This document shows, in pieces, positions 17,888 to 27,358 of a stretch of DNA of 64,000 bases (its first letter is position 1; each line of letters starts with the position of its first letter). The translations under genes and the position numbers were made by a program. The notes below the pieces were generated by a model, which did not search any database, had not been told where the DNA came from, and worked only from the letters and a program-made list of their open reading frames with translations. The stretch covers positions 1-64,000 of the forward strand of contig JAJEGA010000101.1 of NCBI GenBank assembly GCA_022820125.1, written 5' to 3'. This stretch comes from Anaerolineae bacterium. GTDB taxonomy: Bacteria; Chloroflexota; Anaerolineae; Aggregatilineales; Phototrophicaceae.

Positions 17888-20800
17888 ATGACGCCAAACT
17901 TCGCCGAAAAACTGCAAACATATACCGAAAACTTGGCAAGCGCGCGCAAGAGCCAAGTCTCTGAACGGCAAATTAGTCACCTGTTTCTGGGTTTGATCAG
18001 CGATGCTTTTGGCGTGAACTATGAAGATGTTGAGCTAGAGCATCACGTAACGATGACCAAGGTGCAGAAACATGGCTATGTCGACGCGCTGCTGGGCGAC
18101 CTGCTGATTGAGTTCAAGCGCGATATCAATACCGACCTCGGCGCCAATATCGACCAACTCATCAATTATATGCGCGACATGCCAGAGCTTCATCGTTATG
18201 TCGGTATGCTGACCGACGGCATTGAGTTTCGCACCTATATTTTGGACGAGACTGCAGAAGCGAAAGAAGCGGATCAATTTAATATCAGCAAAGTTGATGC
18301 CGAGTTTGCCTATCTATGGTTGGATTCTTATCTTTTCAGCCGCCAAAACATTGAACCGACGGCGGATGACATCGTGCAGCGCTTCGGCGTCAAAAGCCCG
18401 ACATTCCAACTCGTTCAGCAGACCTTGACGGGATTGCTCAGCGACATCGACGATAAAACCGAACTGGATGTTTGGCGCGGGCAATGGAAGTCATTGCTAA
18501 GCAAGGTTTATGGTTCGGACATCGCCGACGACAACCTTTTCATAAGGCACACCTACCTGTCGCAATTCGCAAAACTGCTTGTATTCGCCGCGCTCGAGGG
18601 CCGCCCGGGCATTACCGAACTTCCCAGCATCGTCACTGGCGAAGCCTTTCATAAACATGGCGTCAGCAACATAGGCGAGAATGACTTTTTCTCCTGGCTG
18701 ATGATGACCGATATTCGGACTGAATCAATCAACCTCCTCTACGCCTTGTCCGCCGAGCTGCAGGTTTATGACCTTAGCGCCATCCGACAGGATTTGCTGA
18801 AGCAGCTTTATCAAGACCTGGTCGACCCAGAAACGCGGCATGACCTGGGCGAATACTACACGCCCGACTGGCTGGCGCAATTGACGCTCGAAGAGATTGA
18901 CTATCGCGCGCCGCAAAGCTTGCTCGATCCCGCCTGTGGCTCCGGCACCTTCCTGTTTAACGCCATACGTCGACTCGCCGACAATGGCATGACCGGACGC
19001 GCCTTGGTGGGCTTTGCCCTGAACAATATCGTCGGCACGGACGTCCATCCCCTTGCCGTTACAATCGCACGGATAAATTATCTGCTGGCACTGAGCGAGC
19101 ATCTGGAGACAAAACATAGCGACGGCGATCCACCGCCTCTGCCGATCTTCCTCGCCGACGCCCTCATCCGGCCGCTCCACGAGAGCAGCCTCGACGGCGT
19201 GCCCATCACCGTGGACCAGGAGAAAGAAGAACGCTTCCGCATTCCCGTGGAATCCGCCAGCGATGCAGACAAACTGACAAGAACTATCGATTACATGGAC
19301 GACTTCGCAAAACTCGCAAGTCCCGAAAAATCGGCGGACATGGCGAATGTCTTCCGAAGATTGGTGCAGGATGTTTACGGCGGCCTCAACAACCGCGTCT
19401 TTCGCAATCTCTGGGCGAGCAACTTCCAACTGCTGGTCGAGTTAATTCAAGACGGGCGCGACAGCATCTGGGCATATATCCTCAAGAATCTATCCCGCCC
19501 TTTGGTATTGGCGGAAAAAGGATTTGATGTTGTCGCCGGTAATCCGCCCTGGCTGTCTTACCGCTACATCAACAGCCCCGTCTGGCAAGAAGAAGTGAAG
19601 GCGCTGTATATCCATTATCAGCTGATCGATTCGGGCGATGTCAATCTCTTCACGCAGATGGACTTGAGCACCTTGTTCTTCGCTCACGCCAAAGACCGCT
19701 ACCTCAAAGATGATGGCACACTCGCCTTTGTCATGCCCCGCAGCGTGCTCACCGGCGCCAAACAGCACCGCCCCTTTCAGCGGCAAGGCATGACCCGCAT
19801 TCTCGATGTCGGCGATGTCAGCCCCTTGTTCAACGTGCCATCCGCCGTCATCATCTCGGCGAGCGGCGACATCGCCAAAGCCGATATCCCCACCAAGACC
19901 TACGGGGCGACTTTCGATAAACACGAACTGCCGCTTTCCGAAGCCCAGCCCCTGCTTTCCATCGGCGAGACTGCCACAAGCTTCGTCGACCCAGAAATCG
20001 CCTGCATCTACTACTATGAGCTTTTCGCTCAGGGCGCGTCGCTTGTGCCGCGCAATCTCTGTTTCGTCCGGCCGGCGGGCTTGCCAAGCACGCCGATTGT
20101 AAAGACCGATCCCGAGCTCGATAAAGACGCCAAAGCGCCCTGGAAGGGCATCAAACTGGAAGGCACTGTGCATAACCCGTATATCTACGCCACCCTGTTA
20201 AGCAAGCATCTGCTGCCCTTCGGCCACCAGAAACTTAACATGGTCGCCCTGCCCGTTCAGCAAACTGACACCGACAAGCTCGAAATTCTTCATGATGTAT
20301 TGGCTTTCGCCGTGAAAGCCTACCACAGGAGTTTCCTCACCTGGTTTGAGAAGGTGAGCAATATCTGGGACGAGCGCAAAAAGACAGAAATAACTTTGTC
20401 CGAAAGATACGATTATCACAAGTTGTTGACGAAACAGAACGTCACCGACCGTTTCCGAGTGATTTATGGCGGCAGCGGCACGAACATCGCCTGCTGTGTC
20501 TTGGATCTGAACTATGAGGAGTTGAGGATATACAGACGACGAGTCAGCGGGTTCGTTGCTGACACCACCTGTTTTCATTATTCCGCCCCGACTGAGGCCG
20601 AAGCCCACTACCTTTGCGCCATCCTGAATTCGCCCTTCGTCAACGACGAAATCAAAGCGCATCAACCCGAAGGCTTGTGGGGCGCGCGCCATATCCAACG
20701 TACGCCCTTTGAAGCCTGCGCCATTCCCATCTTTGAAGCCGACAATCCCGATCATCTCGAACTCGCGCGCTTGAGCATCGCCGCGCACGAAAAAATCGAA

Positions 20801-20932
20801 GAGATGAAAGGCATGGAAGAAAATCAATTGCTCAATGGCGGACCGGGCCGCGCCCGCAACAAAGCGCGCGAAATCGTCGCCGACGAACTCAATGCGATTG
20901 ATGTGATTGCGCGCCGGCTATTGGAGGAATAA
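17888..20932 (+). CDS. Single-chain restriction-modification enzyme, type IIG-like
   Basis: A 1014-residue protein joining a nuclease and an N6-adenine methyltransferase. Near the N-terminus D66, E75 and K77 (VDALLGDLLIEFK) form a PD-(D/E)xK site. The methylase core has GEYYTP near 321, motif I DPACGSGTF at 347-355 and motif IV NPPW at 552-555. The C-terminal 400 residues probably read the DNA target. This order is that of Eco57I-like enzymes, which cut and protect DNA with one polypeptide. AGGAG sits seven bases before the ATG. No separate specificity or restriction gene is next to it. PglX-type methylases are an alternative but lack the N-terminal nuclease and come with BREX genes. Confidence 0.85.
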   Translation: MTPNFAEKLQTYTENLASARKSQVSERQISHLFLGLISDAFGVNYEDVELEHHVTMTKVQKHGYVDALLGDLLIEFKRDINTDLGANIDQLINYMRDMPELHRYVGMLTDGIEFRTYILDETAEAKEADQFNISKVDAEFAYLWLDSYLFSRQNIEPTADDIVQRFGVKSPTFQLVQQTLTGLLSDIDDKTELDVWRGQWKSLLSKVYGSDIADDNLFIRHTYLSQFAKLLVFAALEGRPGITELPSIVTGEAFHKHGVSNIGENDFFSWLMMTDIRTESINLLYALSAELQVYDLSAIRQDLLKQLYQDLVDPETRHDLGEYYTPDWLAQLTLEEIDYRAPQSLLDPACGSGTFLFNAIRRLADNGMTGRALVGFALNNIVGTDVHPLAVTIARINYLLALSEHLETKHSDGDPPPLPIFLADALIRPLHESSLDGVPITVDQEKEERFRIPVESASDADKLTRTIDYMDDFAKLASPEKSADMANVFRRLVQDVYGGLNNRVFRNLWASNFQLLVELIQDGRDSIWAYILKNLSRPLVLAEKGFDVVAGNPPWLSYRYINSPVWQEEVKALYIHYQLIDSGDVNLFTQMDLSTLFFAHAKDRYLKDDGTLAFVMPRSVLTGAKQHRPFQRQGMTRILDVGDVSPLFNVPSAVIISASGDIAKADIPTKTYGATFDKHELPLSEAQPLLSIGETATSFVDPEIACIYYYELFAQGASLVPRNLCFVRPAGLPSTPIVKTDPELDKDAKAPWKGIKLEGTVHNPYIYATLLSKHLLPFGHQKLNMVALPVQQTDTDKLEILHDVLAFAVKAYHRSFLTWFEKVSNIWDERKKTEITLSERYDYHKLLTKQNVTDRFRVIYGGSGTNIACCVLDLNYEELRIYRRRVSGFVADTTCFHYSAPTEAEAHYLCAILNSPFVNDEIKAHQPEGLWGARHIQRTPFEACAIPIFEADNPDHLELARLSIAAHEKIEEMKGMEENQLLNGGPGRARNKAREIVADELNAIDVIARRLLEE

Positions 20933-20944
20933 GCGCCAACACGT

Positions 20945-21787
20945 TCAAGCCCGCCCCGGAATCCCGGCGAAACCCGCCCCGCTCCATTCCACGCTGTCGT
21001 GATACGCGCTCAACTGATGATACAAACTGATGGCAATCTCATCATCGCGCCAGTCATAATCAGCCAGCGCCGCGAAGGGACTCGCCCCCGTGCGCGCCCC
21101 GCGGCTGCCATCGCCAATGGCAAAGGTATCGATGACGATGCGCTGGGCGCCTGTCTCCAGCAAGCGCTCGGCGAAATCGTCCGAATATGGCAGGCAGGGC
21201 GATACCGCAATCTGCGTCGATACGCCGCATTCGACCGCCCGCTTCACCGCCGCCAGCCGCCGCGACACCTGCGACTTCGTGGGACCGAAAAGCAAGTCAT
21301 CCCGGTCGGTCTCGATCGTCATGCCCAGCCAGGCATAGGGGATCGCCGCGATCAATTCCAGATCATCGACCACGCTTGGTCCGCGCGTCTGAATCAGCAG
21401 CAGGTCGAGGTCCTCATAACAGGCGAAGACCTCCAGGCAGCGCCGCGTCAGCCGCAGCTTGCGCTCAATCGGTTGGTAGGGGTCGGTGACCGGGCTCATG
21501 AAGATGCGCATCTCCCGCCGATTACGCGCGCGGGCTAGCTGCGCCGCCAGCAATTCCGGCGCATTCTGCTTGATGATCAGCGCCTCGCCCCAAGCCTCGC
21601 CCTCCCGCCGCCCGAAATGCCAATTGGGCAGCATCTGCGCGTAACAGAAGGCGCCGCAGTATAGCGCCCCGAACTGGCAGCCGGTCGCCCAGGAGAGGCT
21701 GTGCGTGTAGGGTCGCGCGCCGGCGGTGAGGAAGCCGCGCTTCTGGGGCGTCAAGATGGACTTGGCTTGGATGAATCGGATCTTCAT
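20945..21787 (-). CDS. SPL-like radical SAM protein
   Basis: A 280-residue protein resembling the spore photoproduct lyase-like radical SAM group. The N-terminal region has a Thr-Gly-Cys followed by C37-x6-C44-x3-C48, ending FCYAQ. The later phrase MSPVTDPYQPIERKLRLTR near residue 100 is characteristic of this group. The Cys spacing differs from the standard C-x3-C-x2-C cluster, so which cysteines hold the iron-sulfur cluster is unclear. It converges on the restriction enzyme gene with a 12-base gap. Function in these organisms is not established. Confidence 0.75.
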   Translation of the reverse strand: MKIRFIQAKSILTPQKRGFLTAGARPYTHSLSWATGCQFGALYCGAFCYAQMLPNWHFGRREGEAWGEALIIKQNAPELLAAQLARARNRREMRIFMSPVTDPYQPIERKLRLTRRCLEVFACYEDLDLLLIQTRGPSVVDDLELIAAIPYAWLGMTIETDRDDLLFGPTKSQVSRRLAAVKRAVECGVSTQIAVSPCLPYSDDFAERLLETGAQRIVIDTFAIGDGSRGARTGASPFAALADYDWRDDEIAISLYHQLSAYHDSVEWSGAGFAGIPGRA

Positions 21788-21909
21788 GCATGCTATGATA
21801 GCAAATCCTGCTGGGCCGGCGGGGCGGCAAAGTCTCTCGCTGCAGCGCCAATAGCCATGCTATGATAGACGAACCAGCTGAAGACAGGGGCTGGGATCGG
21901 AGCGAGAAT

Positions 21910-22149
21910 ATGAACCACGAAGCGTACCGTTTGGAGATTCGCATTGACGCCGAATACCTGGTGTTTACCTGGATCAGGTTGCAGCAGGTCTCCGACGTGG
22001 ATGCTCGATCGCGCTATCCCGAGGTTACGATGCGGGTCAAGTACCGTGACATATTTACCGATACAGTACGCGCCATGCTTCGAGACTTGGAGGTTCCACA
22101 GCAGCTTTCTCAAGCCATACTAACGCGGATTACCGCGCAAGCCGCCTGA
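21910..22149 (+). CDS. Small hypothetical protein
   Basis: A 79-residue protein that I do not recognise, starting MNHEAYRLEIRI with GGAGCGAG upstream of the ATG at 21910. It appears soluble, with mixed charged and hydrophobic residues and a helical-looking C-terminus. An overlapping ORF on the other strand is of similar length, so the coding strand is uncertain. The ribosome site favours this one. Confidence 0.4.
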   Translation: MNHEAYRLEIRIDAEYLVFTWIRLQQVSDVDARSRYPEVTMRVKYRDIFTDTVRAMLRDLEVPQQLSQAILTRITAQAA

Positions 22150-22268
22150 AAAGAAACTTTGCGACGTGCGCGACCACACAGTCGCCATTTCCCTGCCCGT
22201 ACCCCGCTACACTCGCTCCATGACCACCCATGACCGCTTTGCGCAAATCGCGCAAACCAAATGCCCCC

Positions 22269-22296
22269 TCGACATCCGCCCCCCGTCGTGTATAAT
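22269..22296 (+). promoter_or_regulatory. Promoter of rpmB
   Basis: TCGACA (22269-22274, five of six to the -35 consensus), a 16-base spacer and a perfect TATAAT at 22291-22296. The L28 start is 34 bases after the -10. Confidence 0.6.
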
Positions 22297-22329
22297 CCAG
22301 CGCTCATATTGGAAGACGGGAATCAGACC

Positions 22330-22569
22330 ATGCCCGGCAAACGCAAAATCACCGGCACCAAGCCGCTCTTCGGCCAATCGCGCAGCAAAGCCTTCAACAC
22401 GGTCAAGCGCCAATTCAAGCCGAACTTGCAGAACAAACGCATCTACGTGCCCGAGCTCGACCGCTGGGTGCGCGTCAAAATCACCGCCAAAGAAATCAGG
22501 ACCATCGACAAGATCGGCTTCATGGAATTCCTCAAGCGCCGCAAGATCCCACTCAAGCAACTGCTTTAG
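22330..22569 (+). CDS. rpmB: 50S ribosomal protein L28
   Basis: A 79-residue basic protein of the large ribosomal subunit. It has the L28 pattern: a short start MPGKRKITG, then GQSRSKAFNTVKRQFKPNLQ with conserved PNLQ, followed by the VPELDRWVRVKITAKEIRTID segment. The zinc-binding CxxC of some L28 forms is missing, so this is the cysteine-free version. The start at 22330 follows the promoter; the longer upstream frame would begin before the transcription start. Confidence 0.92.
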   Translation: MPGKRKITGTKPLFGQSRSKAFNTVKRQFKPNLQNKRIYVPELDRWVRVKITAKEIRTIDKIGFMEFLKRRKIPLKQLL

Positions 22570-22606
22570 CTGCGGCTAGGGTTTGCGTACCAGTTTAGAG
22601 ATTGGC

Positions 22607-22654
22607 GGGCGACTGAAGGGCAGTGTCTACGCGCCCCACAGAGTCGCCCCTACA
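22607..22654 (-). repeat. Long-form dispersed repeat
   Basis: GGGCGACTG at the left, the shared block GGCAGTGTCTACGCGCC in the middle, and GTCGCCCCTACA at the right. It lies between rpmB and the AlkD-like gene and supplies the false upstream start of that gene. Confidence 0.65.
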
Positions 22655-22664
22655 TTTCTCGCCG

Positions 22665-23375
22665 ATGTCGATGAACCCCCGGCACCAAGCTATTCTGCGC
22701 CAGATCCAAGCCACCGAACCGGGCCGCGGCGATGTCAAGCAGCGCCCCGAGCACCTGGGCACGACGCGCCTGTGGTACGGGCTGAAGAACGCGCAAAGCC
22801 GCGCTATCTTGATCGATTTCATCTCCAGCCATAAAGACCTCAGCTATAGCGACTGGCTGGCGCTGATTGACGCCCTCTACCACGGCGACTCCTACGAAGA
22901 ACGCTGCGCCCCGCGCACGCTCTTGCTGAAGTTCCCGCGCTACCGGCGGGCGCTGCCGCTCGCCCAATTGGATGCCTGGCTCGGTTGCCTCAACGGCTGG
23001 GCTGAGGTGGACAGCGCCTGCCAGACGGTCTTCAGCGCGGGAGACCTGCTGGCGGATTGGGAGGGCTGGTCCGCACTGCTTCAGTCGCTCGCCGCCGACG
23101 ACAATGTCAACAAGCGCCGCGCCGCGCTCGTCTTGCTGACGGCGCCAATCTCACAGTCGGCTGACCCTCGGATTCTCAATCTGTCGCTAACGCTGATCGA
23201 CCGCCTCCAAGGGGAAAAGGACGGGCGCATCACCAAGGCGATCTCCTGGCTTCTGCGCAAGGGCGTCAAGCAGCAGCGCGAGGCGATCGCCGCCTACGTC
23301 GACGCGAATGCCGCCGCCCTGCCCGCCATCGCCGTCCGCGAAACGCGCCGCAAACTAGCCACCGGCAAGAAATAG
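22665..23375 (+). CDS. DNA alkylation repeat protein, AlkD-like
   Basis: A protein of about 236 residues built from HEAT-like helical repeats, as in AlkD DNA glycosylases that remove bulky alkylated bases. Typical elements are the SYEERCAPRTLLLKFPRY repeat, the VDSACQTVF segment, NKRRAALVLLTAPIS, and ITKAISWLLRKGVKQ. Upstream codons of the same frame fall in a dispersed repeat, so the start is put at 22665; 22671 is equally possible. No strong ribosome site is visible. Its gene faces the PPK2 gene with one base between the stops. Confidence 0.8.
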   Translation: MSMNPRHQAILRQIQATEPGRGDVKQRPEHLGTTRLWYGLKNAQSRAILIDFISSHKDLSYSDWLALIDALYHGDSYEERCAPRTLLLKFPRYRRALPLAQLDAWLGCLNGWAEVDSACQTVFSAGDLLADWEGWSALLQSLAADDNVNKRRAALVLLTAPISQSADPRILNLSLTLIDRLQGEKDGRITKAISWLLRKGVKQQREAIAAYVDANAAALPAIAVRETRRKLATGKK

Positions 23376-23376
23376 C

Positions 23377-24210
23377 TCAGTCGCGCGCCATATCAGCGTA
23401 ATAATCTTTCACCAGATAATGGCTGTCGCGCGGCGGCCGCGACATGTATTCTTCCTGCGGCGGCACGTCCGGCAGCGTCATCGCGCCGGGGATGACATTC
23501 TCGTAGGGAATCGCATCAAGGATATCGCGGATGACGTTCAAGCGCAGACGCCGTTTGTCGTTGGAATTGACCTGGCGCCAGCGGCATTCCGGGATATCGG
23601 TGTGCTCAATCATGGCGTCTTTCGCGCGCGAGTATTCCACAAAGCGGTTGCGGCCCTCGATATCGATTGGGCTGAGCTTCCAGCGGCGCGCCGGGTTGGC
23701 CGCTCTCGCCTGGAAGCGGCGCTCTTGCTCATCATCATCCACCGAGAGCCAATACTTTAGCAGGATGATGCCGTCATGAACCAGCAGGCGCTCGAAGTTG
23801 GGCGCGTCGCGCAGGAAGTCCCAATATTGCCGGTCGCTGCAAAAGCCCATCACCCGCTCGACGGTGGCGCGGTTATACCAACTGCGGTCGAACATGACGA
23901 TCTCGCCAGCCGCCGGCAAATGCGTGACATAGCGCTGGAAGTACCACTGCGTCAATTCGCGATCGGATGGCTTGCCCAGCGCAACCAGGCGGATATCGCG
24001 CGGCTGCAGCGGCGCCATGATGCGCTTGATCGTGCCGCCCTTGCCGGCCGCGTCGCGCCCGTCGAAAGTGATCATGACCCGCATGTCATTGTATTTGATC
24101 CAGTATTGCCATTTCACCAACTCGAATTGCAATCGAACCAATTCCTCTTCGTAGTATTTCCTTTTGAGCCGCGGCGGACGGCCCGCCTTGGACGCCTTCT
24201 TTTTGGACAT
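23377..24210 (-). CDS. ppk2: Polyphosphate kinase 2
   Basis: A 277-residue PPK2-family kinase, which transfers phosphate between polyphosphate and nucleotides. The Walker A motif GRDAAGKGGT is at residues 51-60, and the Walker B/lid region VMFDRSWYNRATVERVMGF follows near 105-123. The overall length and the NSNDKRRLRLNVIRDIL segment near the end match single-domain class I PPK2 enzymes. Phosphorylation of ADP or GDP cannot be decided. It is the only gene on its strand here and converges with the AlkD-like gene. Confidence 0.93.
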   Translation of the reverse strand: MSKKKASKAGRPPRLKRKYYEEELVRLQFELVKWQYWIKYNDMRVMITFDGRDAAGKGGTIKRIMAPLQPRDIRLVALGKPSDRELTQWYFQRYVTHLPAAGEIVMFDRSWYNRATVERVMGFCSDRQYWDFLRDAPNFERLLVHDGIILLKYWLSVDDDEQERRFQARAANPARRWKLSPIDIEGRNRFVEYSRAKDAMIEHTDIPECRWRQVNSNDKRRLRLNVIRDILDAIPYENVIPGAMTLPDVPPQEEYMSRPPRDSHYLVKDYYADMARD

Positions 24211-24401
24211 AGGACGCTCCAGAAAACTCGCGCGCTGCCAGTGCGCCTATAGCTTAACAAATTTTTGCGGAATGGTCAGATTCTGGCGGCAGCCGCCCGG
24301 GCACGCGGACAGCTGCGCATTCGGCCGCCCCAGCAGGATACCTCGCCTGTGTTTTGTACTATAATCCACTGGTATCGAATCGAAGGAAATCGCAACCATC
24401 T

Positions 24402-25382
24402 ATGGCGCTTCCACCAAGCGCGTTACGCTCCAGCGACCTTGCGGGCAGAGCCAAGCCAAATTTCTTCATCGTCGGCGCGCCGAAATGCGGCACGACCTCG
24501 CTGCACGAGTACTTGCAGCGGCACCCGGATGTCTTCATGCCTTTCTATAAAGAACCCCATTACTTCGGCGCCGACTTGGAAGGCTCTCGCTTTCGGCAAT
24601 TCCGCAACAAGCCAGAGCGCTATCTCAAGCTCTTTCGCGATGCGCGCGGCGAGAAACGCATCGGCGAATCGTCGCCCTGGTATCTCGTTAGCCAATGCGC
24701 GGCGGAAGAAATACACGCCTATGATCCGGCGGCCAAGATCATCATCATGCTGCGCAACCCGATCGATATGATGTATTCAATGTGGTCGCAGTTTCGCTAC
24801 AGCGGCAATGAGCAGATAGGCACATTTGAAGAGGCGCTGGCAGCCGAGCCTGATCGGCGGGCGGGCAAACGCATTCGCCGCGCCGCCCATTGCATCACCG
24901 GCTTGCAATATCGCGAGATGGCGCGCTTCTCCGAGCATGTGCCGCGCTATTTCGAGCGATTCGGGCGCGAGAACGTACAGGTCATCATCTTTGATGATTT
25001 CCGCTCCGATACACCGGCTGCCTTTCGCGCCACGCTCGACTTTCTCGACCTGGACAGCGACACCAAAATGAGCTTCGACATCCGCAATCCGAACAAAGAA
25101 GTGCGCCTCGAATGGCTGCAGAAGCTCATCGTCGACAGCGGCTTTTCGCTGATGCTGCTCAAAGACCGGCTGACCTACCTGGCGACGACGCATTCCCTCG
25201 TGCCCTACTCCTATCGAACGCGGGCGGTGAAAGGCGTAATCGCCGTCTATACAAAATATGAAAGGCGCTCGCCGCTGACGACAGCATTAAGAAAACGGCT
25301 GGCGCGCGAACTGAAAAGCGAGATCGATGCCTTAAGCGCCCTGCTCGATCGCGATTTATCGCATTGGTATCGGATAATTTGA
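24402..25382 (+). CDS. Sulfotransferase domain protein
   Basis: A 326-residue PAPS-dependent sulfotransferase. The 5'-phosphosulfate loop is GAPKCGTT (residues 25-32), and the 3'-phosphate site is the RNPIDMMYSMWSQF stretch near 125-138. It would move sulfate to a carbohydrate, lipid or other acceptor. A TATAAT at 24360-24365 lies inside the longer upstream frame, so translation must begin at 24402, with GAAGG 14 bases earlier. It is followed eight bases later by a membrane protein gene, suggesting joint work on a cell-surface molecule. Confidence 0.85.
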   Translation: MALPPSALRSSDLAGRAKPNFFIVGAPKCGTTSLHEYLQRHPDVFMPFYKEPHYFGADLEGSRFRQFRNKPERYLKLFRDARGEKRIGESSPWYLVSQCAAEEIHAYDPAAKIIIMLRNPIDMMYSMWSQFRYSGNEQIGTFEEALAAEPDRRAGKRIRRAAHCITGLQYREMARFSEHVPRYFERFGRENVQVIIFDDFRSDTPAAFRATLDFLDLDSDTKMSFDIRNPNKEVRLEWLQKLIVDSGFSLMLLKDRLTYLATTHSLVPYSYRTRAVKGVIAVYTKYERRSPLTTALRKRLARELKSEIDALSALLDRDLSHWYRII

Positions 25383-25390
25383 GCGGCGCC

Positions 25391-26440
25391 ATGGCAGACG
25401 ATAGCCACAGACACAGCGGCGCTGGGGGCGGCGGTTCGCGCAGGCAGTTTCTCGTCCGCGCGATCAGCATAGCCATCACGGTCCTGCTGCTGGCGGATCT
25501 GGTAGGGCGCGTGAACTGGGCTGAGTTTGACCAGTTGCTGGGGCGCATCGCCGCGACGAGCTGGCTTGGCGCGCTGCTCGCTTATCTGACGCTGAATCTC
25601 TTCCGCGCGCTGCGATTTCGCATCCTGCTGGACAAGCGCGAATCGCCCTGGCGCATCCTGATACCGATCACGCTCTATCACAATTTCCTGGTGCGCGCGC
25701 TGCCATTCAAATTGGGCGAGCTCTCTTATATTCTCTTGCTTCGTTCGCGCTTGAAATATTCGATGGAAGAAGGCGTGAGCAGCCTCTTTGGCGCGCGTGT
25801 GCTGGAGCTGCTGATCATCGTCATGGTTTTCGCCTCGAGCATTCCCGCGAGCGCCGAACAGCTTGCCGCGCAGCGCGATGACCTCACGCTTGCGATTGCC
25901 ATCACCTTTGTGCTCAGCGTCATCGGGCTATACTTCGGCGGCCACCTCATCAGAGCTTTTCAAAAGGCGGCGCAGCCACTTCTTTCCCGCGCTGAGCGGC
26001 GCCCGAACATCGCAAGCGGCGCAAACAAGCGCCTGTCTCAGCTGGCGCAGGAAATGGACCGCATTCGCCAGCCGCGCCTCTTCCTCACCGCGCTCTTCAC
26101 CACCTGCTTCACCTATACGTCGTCCTTCCTCACCAACTATATTCTGCTTGGCGCTCTTGGCGTCAATGTGGAGCTGCCGGTGTTCATCGCTATAATCAGC
26201 TTGGGCATGTTCGCATCGGCTTTTCCTTTTACTGTGAGCGGCTTCGGCGTGGTGGAAGCGGCTTGGCGCTTTGGTCTAATGCAATTCGCGAACCTGCCCG
26301 ATGCCGAAGCCACAGCCGCCGGCTTTCTTCTGCACGGTTTTCAAATCTTCGCCGCCGCCCTTTACGGTCTGCTCGGTTATCTCCTTATTCATATTATCGC
26401 GCCCATGCCCGCGCAAGACGGCGCAAACACTGAAACGTGA
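25391..26440 (+). CDS. UPF0104 / lysylphosphatidylglycerol-synthase-like membrane protein
   Basis: A 349-residue protein with about seven to eight membrane helices. It matches the UPF0104/MprF N-terminal flippase-like family: RVNWAEFDQLL after the first helix, FRALRFRILL, and VRALPFKLGELSYILLLRS-type loop near residue 105, with a conserved Gly/Pro-rich TVSGFGVVEAAW near the end. Such proteins are implicated in lipid or polyisoprenyl-linked transport, but no reaction is proven. The ATG at 25391 is preferred to 25364, which overlaps the preceding gene. Confidence 0.8.
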   Translation: MADDSHRHSGAGGGGSRRQFLVRAISIAITVLLLADLVGRVNWAEFDQLLGRIAATSWLGALLAYLTLNLFRALRFRILLDKRESPWRILIPITLYHNFLVRALPFKLGELSYILLLRSRLKYSMEEGVSSLFGARVLELLIIVMVFASSIPASAEQLAAQRDDLTLAIAITFVLSVIGLYFGGHLIRAFQKAAQPLLSRAERRPNIASGANKRLSQLAQEMDRIRQPRLFLTALFTTCFTYTSSFLTNYILLGALGVNVELPVFIAIISLGMFASAFPFTVSGFGVVEAAWRFGLMQFANLPDAEATAAGFLLHGFQIFAAALYGLLGYLLIHIIAPMPAQDGANTET

Positions 26441-26468
26441 CAGCGCCGCAATTCAAAAGGACAATGCC

Positions 26469-27305
26469 ATGCCCTACCCACTGGATCCAAATAAAATGTA
26501 TTACATGCCGACGCATTTCGGTCCGCGCACCGGTCCCAGGCAGGGTCCGGACGGGCGCAAATTCGAGTGCGTCGACAACCCCTTGGGGAGCGCATACAGC
26601 GTCAGCTTTCTCACCCGCGCCCAGCAACTTGAAGCCTTCCTGCCGCCGGGCTTTTCCCTTGATGGCGAGCCGGTCGTCACCGTCTTCAGCAACCACATGA
26701 CCGAGATTGAGTGGCTGGCGGGCCGCGGCTATAACGTCCTCGGCGTCAGTTTTCCCGTCCGCTTCGAGGGCGAGCAGGACCAGGCGCGCGGCAGCTTCCT
26801 CACCGTGCTCTGGGAGAACTTGACTGACCCGATCCTCACAGGCCGCGAAGAGATTGGCTTCTCCAAGATCTATTGCGAGCTGCCCCCGCCGACGCGCTTG
26901 CGGGGCGAATATCACCTCATCGCCAGTTGGCTGGGCTTTAAGTTTCTCGATATACATCTCTTTGATTTACGCCAGCTCTCAGCCGAAGAAATCGCGGCGC
27001 GGCAAGCGGCATCTACCAGCGACGGCGCCCTGCACTACAAGTACATGCCGCGCACTGGCGAATGGGGCAAAGCCGATATCGCTTACCCGGTATTGACGCC
27101 CGCCGCCAACTCTAACCAGCGCATTCTGGAGCAGCATGTGGGCGCGGGGCGCGTTCAGTTTCATCGGGCGCGCTGGGAAGATTTGCCAACGCAATACAAT
27201 ATCGTCAACGCCTTCGCCGACTTGGAGATACTTGAATACCGCGGCGCCAGCTTCACCAAGACAATCGGCGGCAAAGACATCAGCGATCAGCGTATCTTGC
27301 GCTGA
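26469..27305 (+). CDS. Acetoacetate decarboxylase-like protein
   Basis: A 278-residue member of the acetoacetate decarboxylase superfamily. The region TGREEIGFSKIYCELPPP places K133 where the Schiff-base lysine lies in the family, and FLPPGFSLDGEPVV is the usual N-terminal phrase. The family includes decarboxylases and aldolase-dehydratases, so the exact reaction is open. The start at 26469 is chosen since earlier codons lie inside the membrane-protein gene. Three short-chain dehydrogenases follow in the same direction, so all four may form one catabolic unit. Confidence 0.8.
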   Translation: MPYPLDPNKMYYMPTHFGPRTGPRQGPDGRKFECVDNPLGSAYSVSFLTRAQQLEAFLPPGFSLDGEPVVTVFSNHMTEIEWLAGRGYNVLGVSFPVRFEGEQDQARGSFLTVLWENLTDPILTGREEIGFSKIYCELPPPTRLRGEYHLIASWLGFKFLDIHLFDLRQLSAEEIAARQAASTSDGALHYKYMPRTGEWGKADIAYPVLTPAANSNQRILEQHVGAGRVQFHRARWEDLPTQYNIVNAFADLEILEYRGASFTKTIGGKDISDQRILR

Positions 27306-27358
27306 AGCCCGCGCAGTATCTCAAACCAGGAGCAGATTGGAGACCAGGAGATCCTGAT

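Noticed and set aside
17888..20932. PglX methylase of a BREX defence island
   Set aside because: It has an N-terminal PD-(D/E)xK site and no brx or pgl genes are adjacent.
21793..22113. Minus-strand ORF opposite the small hypothetical gene
   Set aside because: It has no ribosome site; the plus-strand frame has one, so that one was kept at low confidence.
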